Shown piece after piece: positions 18,134 to 24,746 of a stretch of 32,562 nt of DNA. The notes below the pieces were generated by a model, which saw only the letters and a list, made by a program, of their open reading frames with translations, was not told where the DNA came from and did no database searches. The position numbers and the translations under genes are program-made. Source of the stretch: Verrucomicrobiota bacterium (lineage in GTDB: Bacteria > Verrucomicrobiota > Verrucomicrobiia > Limisphaerales > UBA9464). The stretch lies in contig VHCG01000041.1 of NCBI GenBank assembly GCA_016871805.1, forward strand, positions 1-32,562, read 5' to 3'. How positions within the stretch are numbered: position 1 is the first letter of the stretch; each line of letters opens with the position of its first letter.

Positions 18134-20797
18134 TCACGTTGAGAACAGGTCCAGCTGCGGAGGGGGATGGAGCGAGCGAAGCCGGTCCCGATCCGATCGG
18201 GTCCGACGGGGACGGTCCACAGGGGCGGTCCCCGCCGCATCCTCACCCGCTCCGGGCAACACCTGCTGGAGATTCAATTCGGCCTCCTCGAGGACACGCA
18301 GGATCACCTTTGCCCGGGCAATCACCGGCTGTGGCACCCCGGCCAGCCGGGCCACCTGGATGCCGTGGCTCTTGTCGGTCGCCCCTGGCTGGACCTTTCG
18401 CAGGAACACCAGCTGGTCGTTCCACTCCCGGACCGCCACATGGTGGTTCCGGACCCGGGCCAGCCGCGCGCCATCGGGAGCCCCGGGGGCGTCGGGTGCA
18501 TCCGGATGGCTGCCCAGCTCGGTCAGCTCGTGATAGTGGGTCGCGAAAAGCGTCTTCGCACCCACCTGATGGTGCAGATGCTCCACGATGCTCCACGCCA
18601 GGCTCAGACCATCGAAGGTGCTCGTGCCCCGACCGATCTCGTCCAGGATCACCAGGCTCCGACGCGTTGCGTTGTTCAGGATGTTGGCCGTCTCGCTCAT
18701 CTCCACCATGAACGTGCTCTGACCCCGGGCCAAGTCGTCGCTTGCGCCGATTCGGGTGAAGATGCGGTCCACCAGGTCGATCCGGGCCGACGTCGCCGGC
18801 ACAAACGCACCCGTGTGGGCCAGCAGCACGATGAGCGCCACCTGGCGGATGTAGGTGCTTTTGCCGGCCATGTTCGGTCCCGTGATCAGCGCGATCTGCT
18901 CCCGCTCGACGTCCAACCGCACGTCGTTCGGCACGAACCGGCCGTCGGGAAGCGTCTGCTCCAGCACGGGATGCCGACCCTCGCGAATCTCCAGAACCCC
19001 CGAGTCCCCGACCTCCGGACAGACATGTCGGTGCAGACGCGCTGTCTCGGCGAAGGTCGACAGCACATCGAGCTGCGCCAGGGCCGCGGCCGTACCCTGG
19101 ATTTCCTTCAGCTGGCCCAGGACCTCCTCCCGGACCCGGAGGAAGAGCTCGTACTCGAGCTTGGTCGCCCGTTCCTCGGCCCCGAGGATCTTCGACTCCA
19201 TCGCCTTGAGCTCCGGAGTGATGAAGCGCTCCCCATTGGCCAGGGTCTGCTTGCGGATGTACTCCTCAGGCACCTTGGCGAGGTTCGCCTTGGTGACCTC
19301 GATGAAATAGCCGAAGACCGAGTTGAACCCGACCTTGAGCGACGAGATGCCCGTCCGGGCCGCCTCGTCCTGCTGCAGCTTCGCGATCCAGTCCTTGCCA
19401 CCTCGGGACGCCGACCGGATCTCGTCGAGCTCCTCGCTGAAGCCGTCCCGGATCAGTCCTCCCTCCTTCACCGCAAGCGGTGGTTCGTCGACGATCGCGC
19501 GTTCCAGCAGCTCGATCAGCGCCGGCTGCTCGACCAATCCGGCATGGAGTTGTTCGAGAAGCGAGGGCTCCTCGGCACCGGATGGACGCCCGAGGCCTGG
19601 GATCCGGGCGAGGGTCAGGCGGAGATCCGGGAGCTGGTGCAGACCGAGCCGCAGGACCACCAGGTCGCGGGCATTGCCCGATCCCAGGCTCAGCCGGGCG
19701 AGCGTCCGCTCCAGATCCCGGACCTCGCGCAACCGAGCCCGGAACGCCTCGAGACCACCCGGATGATCCAGAAACGACGACACGGCGTCCTGGCGGCGCC
19801 GGATCGCGTCCACCGAGGCCAATGGCTGGGTCAGCCAATCCCGCAGCCGCCGCGCGCCCATCGGCGTCACCGACCGATTCAGCGCCCCGAACAGCGTCGT
19901 GTTCCGCGAACCATCGCCATGCAGAGGCTCCAGGATCTCGAGGTTCCGCAGCGAGATGGAGTCGAGGACCAGGTAGTCCGCCACCTGATAGAAGGTCAGA
20001 CGTGTCAGATGGGAGACGTCACGCCGCAGATGATGCACCAGATAGTGCAGCACGGCCCCGGCAGCCCCGGCAGCCGTGTCCCGATGCCTGAGACCAAATC
20101 CATCCAGGGACTCGACCTTGAAGTGGTCTTTCAGGGTGAACAACGCCGTCTCCGGTCGGAACACCCATCCCTCATAGCCGACACACTGGGCCCCCGTAGA
20201 GGTCCGAAGATCAGAGGCGGGATCCGCCTCCTCCACACCGAGCAACAGCGTCCTCAACCGGGCGTCCTCGGCCGCAACCATGACCTCGGCCGGCCGGAGC
20301 CGTTCGAGTTCAGCCAGCAGGGACTTCGGACTGTCGAGTTCGGTCACCCGGAAGTCCCCGGTCGTCAGATCCACGCAGCTCAGGCCGTAAACGCTACCCG
20401 AGTTCCAGACCGCGGCGAGGAAGTTGTTCCGGTCGGACTGGAGGAGCCGTTCATCGAAATGGGTGCCCGGCGACAGGATTGCAGTGACCTCGCGCTGGAC
20501 GAGCTTGCCCGGACGGGGCTCCTCGGTCTGGTCGCAGATGGCGACCTTGCGTCCATGGCGCAGCAGCTTCCCGAGATATCCGTTCGCCGCATGATAGGGC
20601 AGTCCGCACATCGGGATGCCATTGCGCTGGGTCAGCGCCAGATTCAGGAGCTGTGCACCTGCCTGCGCATCCTCGAAGAACATCTCATAGAAGTCGCCGA
20701 GCCGAAACAGCAGCAGCGCATCCTTCGGCAGCTCCGACTTGATCCGTCGATACTGCGCCATCATGGGCGTCAGCGGTGCTGTGGAGTCGGCGGACAT
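18134..20797 (-). CDS. mutS: DNA mismatch repair protein MutS
   Basis: 887 residues from ATG 20797. It recognises mispairs and small loops and uses ATP to recruit MutL. The N-terminal mismatch-binding FxE motif is present (RLGDFYEMFFEDA), followed by the connector, lever, clamp and ATPase domains. Walker A is TGPNMAGKSTYIRQ near residue 640, then the region with DEIGRGTSTFDGLSLAWSIVEH and ATHYHELTEL. Its C-terminus is of normal length. The open frame extends 97 codons upstream to 21088, but this part is the complement of the H1-like gene and its leader, so ATG 20797 is chosen. No mutL is visible in the window. Confidence 0.97.
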   Translation of the reverse strand: MSADSTAPLTPMMAQYRRIKSELPKDALLLFRLGDFYEMFFEDAQAGAQLLNLALTQRNGIPMCGLPYHAANGYLGKLLRHGRKVAICDQTEEPRPGKLVQREVTAILSPGTHFDERLLQSDRNNFLAAVWNSGSVYGLSCVDLTTGDFRVTELDSPKSLLAELERLRPAEVMVAAEDARLRTLLLGVEEADPASDLRTSTGAQCVGYEGWVFRPETALFTLKDHFKVESLDGFGLRHRDTAAGAAGAVLHYLVHHLRRDVSHLTRLTFYQVADYLVLDSISLRNLEILEPLHGDGSRNTTLFGALNRSVTPMGARRLRDWLTQPLASVDAIRRRQDAVSSFLDHPGGLEAFRARLREVRDLERTLARLSLGSGNARDLVVLRLGLHQLPDLRLTLARIPGLGRPSGAEEPSLLEQLHAGLVEQPALIELLERAIVDEPPLAVKEGGLIRDGFSEELDEIRSASRGGKDWIAKLQQDEAARTGISSLKVGFNSVFGYFIEVTKANLAKVPEEYIRKQTLANGERFITPELKAMESKILGAEERATKLEYELFLRVREEVLGQLKEIQGTAAALAQLDVLSTFAETARLHRHVCPEVGDSGVLEIREGRHPVLEQTLPDGRFVPNDVRLDVEREQIALITGPNMAGKSTYIRQVALIVLLAHTGAFVPATSARIDLVDRIFTRIGASDDLARGQSTFMVEMSETANILNNATRRSLVILDEIGRGTSTFDGLSLAWSIVEHLHHQVGAKTLFATHYHELTELGSHPDAPDAPGAPDGARLARVRNHHVAVREWNDQLVFLRKVQPGATDKSHGIQVARLAGVPQPVIARAKVILRVLEEAELNLQQVLPGAGEDAAGTAPVDRPRRTRSDRDRLRSLHPPPQLDLFST

Positions 20798-20843
20798 CGG
20801 ATGCGGGCCGAGACTAGGCACGTGTCGAACCCATGCAAGAGAG

Positions 20844-20924
20844 CGCATCCCGCGCCGAAAAATGGATGCGATGCGAGAAAACGCTGGCGTGCACGCGCGG
20901 CGCTTCGTTACAAAACGCCAACGT
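20844..20924 (+). promoter_or_regulatory. Inverted repeats in the mutS / H1-like divergent region
   Basis: CGCATCC (20844-20850) pairs with GGATGCG (20864-20870) across 13 bases. ACGCTGGCGT (20881-20890) pairs with ACGCCAACGT (20915-20924) with one mismatch, and a perfect 10-base palindrome, GCGTGCACGC, lies at 20887-20896. These could form leader hairpins or regulator sites. I see no confident sigma-70 promoter. Confidence 0.4.
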
Positions 20925-20983
20925 GTTCCCCGTTGTCCTCGCAAAAATCTTAGAGGGACATCCTTTCGGGAACGCGACGGATG

Positions 20984-20991
20984 GGAGGTGA
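20984..20991 (+). promoter_or_regulatory. Strong Shine-Dalgarno site of the H1-like gene
   Basis: GGAGGTGA, fully complementary to the 16S anti-SD core, is 5 bases before ATG 20997. It is the best ribosome site in the window and decides the start of the small gene. Confidence 0.85.
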
Positions 20992-20996
20992 GAGGA

Positions 20997-21098
20997 ATGC
21001 CCGCTAAGAAAAAAGCCGCACCAGCAAAGAAGCCAGCCGCCAAGAAGGTTGCTGCCAAGAAGCCAGCCGCCAAGAAGGCCGCTGCCAAGAAGAAGTAA
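20997..21098 (+). CDS. Small histone-H1-like Lys/Ala/Pro-rich peptide
   Basis: 33 residues composed almost entirely of Lys, Ala and Pro: MPAKKKAAPA, then PAAKK/VAAKK/PAAKK/AAAKK units. The composition equals that of histone H1 C-terminal tails and of bacterial H1-like or HU-tail peptides, which bind DNA non-specifically and compact it. That function is an inference here; it could also bind RNA. The coding evidence is a perfect SD 5 bases before ATG, a TAA stop, period-three repeats that keep the frame, and a hairpin downstream. It lies between mutS and a DEDDy exonuclease, divergent from mutS. It is close to the minimum size for an annotated gene. Confidence 0.75.
   Translation: MPAKKKAAPAKKPAAKKVAAKKPAAKKAAAKKK
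21027..21086 (+). repeat. Two tandem 30-bp coding repeats
   Basis: Two copies, 21027-21056 and 21057-21086, differ only at two adjacent bases (GTT versus GCC), and a partial third unit follows. Each encodes ten Lys/Ala/Pro residues. Length could change by repeat slippage without breaking the frame. Confidence 0.8.
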
Positions 21099-21123
21099 AC
21101 CCTTCGTTTCTTGTCACTGAGTT

Positions 21124-21182
21124 GGGGCGGGGATCGTCGGGCACCTCAAGGGGCCTGGTGGATTCCCGCCCCTCCGCTTTTT
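21124..21182 (+). terminator. Probable terminator after the H1-like gene
   Basis: GGGGCGGG (21124-21131) pairs with CCCGCCCC (21165-21172), enclosing a 33-base loop that can itself form CACC/GGTG pairing. Five T follow at 21178-21182. The long loop lowers confidence, but its location 26 bases past the stop fits. Confidence 0.5.
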
Positions 21183-21259
21183 GGGACCCTGGGTGATTCC
21201 CGAACCCGAGCCCCTCTCGACACTGTCCCTCCCGTCTCTCCCCCGCTACAAAACCCCGC

Positions 21260-21979
21260 ATGGCGCGACTTGTCTTCGACATCGAAACCTCCGCAACGCC
21301 GCTCGAGCAGTTCGACGAGGCGCAGCAGGAGTATCTGTTCCGGGAGGCGGAGAAGCTCGCCGACGAAGCCGCCCGGGCCAGGCGCCGCGCCGAGATCTAC
21401 CAGCAGTTCAACCTCTGGCCCTTCACCGCGCAGATCGTCTGCATCGCCATGGTCAATGCCGACTCCGGCAAGGGCCAGGTCCTCTACCAGGCCGAGGACT
21501 TCGAGGAGGAATCCTGCAGCCCCGAGGGCGTCGAGTTCGCCCCACAGGTCGATGAACAGGAACTCCTCACCGCATTCTGGGATGTCGCCAAGCGCTACGA
21601 CCAGGTCGTCACCTTCAACGGACGCGGTTTCGACGTGCCGTTCCTCTATCTGAGATCCGCGCTGCTGAACGTCCCCATCACCCGCAAGGACTGGCTCGGG
21701 TATCGGTACCAGACCGACCCCCACTGCGACCTCGCCGAGCAGTTCACCTTCTACAACGTCAGCGGTCGCGACGGGGCCGCACGGAAGTTCAACCTCGACT
21801 TCTACTGCCGCGCATTCGGCATCCCCTCCCCAAAGGCCCAGGGAGTCACAGGCGCCGACGTCAATGACCTCCTGGCCGCCGGGGAGTACCGCCAGATCGC
21901 CGAATACTGTCTCCGCGATGTCGAAGCCACCGTCCGCCTCTACCAGATCTGGAAGGACCGCCTCGCGGGGATCAAATAG
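21260..21979 (+). CDS. DEDDy 3'-5' exonuclease-like protein (ribonuclease H fold)
   Basis: 239 residues. Exonuclease motif I is FDIET (D7, E9), motif II FNGRGFDVPFL (D125), a further Asp at CDL (D157), and motif III YCLRDVEAT with Y216xxxD220, i.e. the DEDDy pattern of the DNA polymerase B-like exonuclease group. A charged linker of about 35 residues separates motif I from the next strand. It is a stand-alone nuclease; whether it acts on DNA or RNA is unknown. It has no SD site and is 161 bases after the H1-like gene. It converges on the sugar dehydrogenase gene. Confidence 0.85.
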   Translation: MARLVFDIETSATPLEQFDEAQQEYLFREAEKLADEAARARRRAEIYQQFNLWPFTAQIVCIAMVNADSGKGQVLYQAEDFEEESCSPEGVEFAPQVDEQELLTAFWDVAKRYDQVVTFNGRGFDVPFLYLRSALLNVPITRKDWLGYRYQTDPHCDLAEQFTFYNVSGRDGAARKFNLDFYCRAFGIPSPKAQGVTGADVNDLLAAGEYRQIAEYCLRDVEATVRLYQIWKDRLAGIK

Positions 21980-22096
21980 CCCCCAGCAGCAGGACGCAGT
22001 CCCCGGTGGCCCCGTCTCACCCTCCCACCGGTTTCCATGGCATCACGATCGGGCTCCTTACCCTCACCGAACGGTCGCCGTCTGGATCCGCACCAG

Positions 22097-23395
22097 TTAG
22101 GCGTCCCTGTTGTTCTCCCAGCCGCTGCCGAACTCGATCACGTAACACGCTCCATCAGGACCCAGTTCCATCTCGATCGGTCGCTTGAGCTCGATCTCCG
22201 GAGCCACGCGCTGCATCAATCCCGGTGAGCCGTCGGGATGGACCCCCACAGCCAGGATCCACCGCCGCTCCCAATCGTAGATGAGCTGGGACTGGTCGAA
22301 GGTCTCCGGAAGTTTCCGGGTCGAGGCCAGCTTGGGATCAAACCGATAGAACGGTCCCGCGCAGGCGGTGCGACCCCTGCTCCCCACCAACGGGAACCGC
22401 GCCGAGGGAGTGTACGGATAAAAGATCCACGCCGGACGCCCCTCCGGGAGATCCTGTGGACCGGTGTTGAGAGGGGAACGATTCAGGGGATGCGCCGGAT
22501 CCTGGGCACGACCCGAGGCGCCGGTGGCAAAGTCGTGCTGGCGATAGGGCTTGTTGTCGGCAATCAGGAACGGCCAACCGAAATTGCCAGCAGTCTTGGT
22601 GCGGTTGATCTCATCAAACCCCGCCGGACCCCGCTCCGCCTTGGCCTCCCGGGCGTCCGGACCCACCTCGCCCCACGACAGCATTCCAGTCACACGGTCG
22701 ACCGAGATCCGGAACGGGTTGCGGCATCCCATGACGAAGATCTCGGGCCATGTCCGAGGGGTTCCAGCCGGGAAGAGGTTTCCCTTCGGAACCGTGTAGC
22801 TCCCATCCGGCTCCGGATGGATCCGCAGGATCTTCCCACGACGATCGTTCGCATTGCCGGAGGAACGGGAGGCGTCGAACGGATGCCGACCCGGTCGGTG
22901 GTCGGTGGGATTGAAGCCATCGCTCTGGAACGGATTGGTGTTGTCGCCCGTCGACAGGAAGAGGTTGCCGTCCCCGTCCATCGCCAAGGATCCGGCTTCA
23001 TGACAACACACGTCGCGCTGCACCGGGACCCGGAGGACGATCTTCTCCGACGTCAGGTCCAGCGTGTCCCCTTTCAACACGAAGCGGGACAGCCGGTTCT
23101 CGGGAACATCGCCTTTGGGCGAATAGTAGAGATAGATCCAGCCGGTCGTCGGAAACTCCGGAGCCAGCGTCACGCCCAGCAACCCCGCCTCCCAGCTGCC
23201 CCGATCCTGCTGGCCGGCGATGATGGCATTGATGCTGCCATGGACCGGGATCTCCGCAGCCACGACGGTCTGCCCCGAGTCCGGATTCCAGATCCGAACC
23301 CTGCCAAACCGTTCCACGAAGAGAACGCGCCCGTCCGGCAGGACCGCCAGCTCCATCGGATTGTCGCACTGCGCCTGCAACACCACCTTCTCCAA
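22097..23395 (-). CDS. PQQ-dependent sugar dehydrogenase-like protein (irregular ends)
   Basis: A six-bladed propeller of the glucose/sorbosone dehydrogenase family: PMELAVLPDGRVLFVERFGRV, GLLGVTLAPEF, HEAGSLAMDGDGNLFLSTGDN, GKILRIHPEPDG and RNPFRISVDRVTG are typical. It oxidises sugars in the periplasm using PQQ; no cytochrome domain is attached. The given start is a TTG at 23395. The frame continues upstream through a convincing signal peptide ending in LSSVRAS, with no ATG, GTG or TTG before the previous gene's stop at 23588; a CTG at 23504-23506 is one possible start. The protein ends at TAA 22097-22099, yet the next in-frame codons read LVRIQTATVR before TGA, matching the expected family C-terminus. 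See findings. Confidence 0.82.
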   Translation of the reverse strand: MEKVVLQAQCDNPMELAVLPDGRVLFVERFGRVRIWNPDSGQTVVAAEIPVHGSINAIIAGQQDRGSWEAGLLGVTLAPEFPTTGWIYLYYSPKGDVPENRLSRFVLKGDTLDLTSEKIVLRVPVQRDVCCHEAGSLAMDGDGNLFLSTGDNTNPFQSDGFNPTDHRPGRHPFDASRSSGNANDRRGKILRIHPEPDGSYTVPKGNLFPAGTPRTWPEIFVMGCRNPFRISVDRVTGMLSWGEVGPDAREAKAERGPAGFDEINRTKTAGNFGWPFLIADNKPYRQHDFATGASGRAQDPAHPLNRSPLNTGPQDLPEGRPAWIFYPYTPSARFPLVGSRGRTACAGPFYRFDPKLASTRKLPETFDQSQLIYDWERRWILAVGVHPDGSPGLMQRVAPEIELKRPIEMELGPDGACYVIEFGSGWENNRDA

Positions 23396-23587
23396 GGTGG
23401 ACGCCCTGACAGAGGACAGCCCGAGGACAAGGACCCCTGCGAAAACAATCGGGGAGAAACGAGAGGACCAGGAGCTTACCCAGATCCGATACCCAAGACG
23501 GAACAGTCCGTCGATCGTGGGAACGTTCTGGGGTGGGATCTCAATGCCCCTCGCCCCATCTCCGCATAGGTCCCCTCCATGTCCCGT

Positions 23588-24742
23588 TCACAGGCGTCCC
23601 TGCAACGGGGCGGCGTAGCCCGTCATCTCGAGGAAAGCCCGCCCCACCTCCTGACCGGATTCGTCCAGAACCCGACACGCGCCCTCCCAATAGGGGATTC
23701 CACCCAACGCTCCCGTCAGCTCCTGGGCCGCCACCAGAGGCTCGATCCGATACCGCCGTCGGCGCCCATCCACCGGATCCTCGGCCGTGAGCACCACTGC
23801 AGCCGGATAGACCGCACCCGTCGCCGGACTCCTCCACTCCCCCTGCGTTTCCCATCCGAACCGATCCGACCCCACCTGGGTCACCACCCCCTCCTGCCCC
23901 ACCCACGCCAGCGTCGAGAAGCGGTCGGTCGTGCCGTCCGAACGGCGCATCCGATACGCCATCACCTCGCGGCCGTCCCGCAGCTGCAGACTCGCCCAGT
24001 CCCAGCCCACCTGGTCCCGACCCAACTGACTCGAGCTAAACTCATGGTCCATCCACGCCTCGCCCTGGATCGAACGCCCCTGCCCGTCGAGGACCAGTTC
24101 ACCCGACACTCGGAGTCGGCTGAACGTGAGATAATGACTCGCAGCCGTCGACTCGACGGCCTTCCGAGAAACTCCATTCGTGCCGAACACCACCAGTGGC
24201 TTCACGGGGTCCAGCCGGAACCGGAACGCCGCCTCGCCCCGGATACCCCCCCTCAACTCCATCGAAGACCCTCCACCCGTCGTCATCGGCTCCGACATCC
24301 GCAGGGACCAGTTGCCATTCCGGACGTCGAGTCCGTCAACGCTAGCCGAGGCGTTCCAGCCCTCGCGCTGGATCCGTTCCTGATGTCGGAACCGCCCCGT
24401 CTGGACCTCCAACAAGGCCATGTGGGCCAGATGCAGCTGCTGATCCCCGAAGGACTCCGTCGCGGAACCGGGCTTCTCCATCCTGGGTGTCGACCGACGG
24501 AAGAACGTGGCCTGGAACCCATATCGAACCCCGTTGGTCTCGGAGAGATGTCCCGTGATGTACCACCACTCCAACGCGAAGTCGGGATGGCTTCCGTGGT
24601 CCCGTGGAAACTGAAACCGCGGCACCGGCTGCGGCACCGCGAACCCCTCAGCCGTCTGCACCGGTTCGGCCGCCAGGACCGCTCCGGGCACCACTGCCCA
24701 GGACAGGATCACCACCATCCAGATATGGAATCGACGTCGCAT
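23588..24742 (-). CDS. AttH/CrtC-like lipocalin-fold secreted protein
   Basis: 384 residues. N-terminus has a signal peptide (RRRFHIWMVVILSW... to VLAAE). The body matches the AttH/carotenoid 1,2-hydratase-like family: EWWYITGHLSETNG near the N-terminus, GEAWMDHEFSSSQL and GWDWASLQLRDGREVMAYRMR in the middle, and the second-domain GEWRSPATGAVYP. Real carotenoid hydratase activity is unlikely with no carotenoid genes; the AttH-type role near ABC transporters is more likely, perhaps handling a lipid-like substrate in the envelope. Start ATG 24742 has GGGAGGA eight bases upstream and overlaps no coding sequence beyond the permease stop at 24747, so the two are coupled. Confidence 0.85.
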   Translation of the reverse strand: MRRRFHIWMVVILSWAVVPGAVLAAEPVQTAEGFAVPQPVPRFQFPRDHGSHPDFALEWWYITGHLSETNGVRYGFQATFFRRSTPRMEKPGSATESFGDQQLHLAHMALLEVQTGRFRHQERIQREGWNASASVDGLDVRNGNWSLRMSEPMTTGGGSSMELRGGIRGEAAFRFRLDPVKPLVVFGTNGVSRKAVESTAASHYLTFSRLRVSGELVLDGQGRSIQGEAWMDHEFSSSQLGRDQVGWDWASLQLRDGREVMAYRMRRSDGTTDRFSTLAWVGQEGVVTQVGSDRFGWETQGEWRSPATGAVYPAAVVLTAEDPVDGRRRRYRIEPLVAAQELTGALGGIPYWEGACRVLDESGQEVGRAFLEMTGYAAPLQGRL

Positions 24743-24746
24743 TCGT

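Noticed and set aside
18167-20953. A 928-codon open frame on the plus strand, antisense to mutS
   Set aside because: High GC keeps antisense frames open; the translation has no family motifs and mutS is unmistakable on the other strand.
20798-21088. N-terminal extension of MutS by 97 residues (hydrophobic AAAFLAAGF repeats)
   Set aside because: It is the reverse complement of the H1-like coding repeats; MutS homology begins at ATG 20797.
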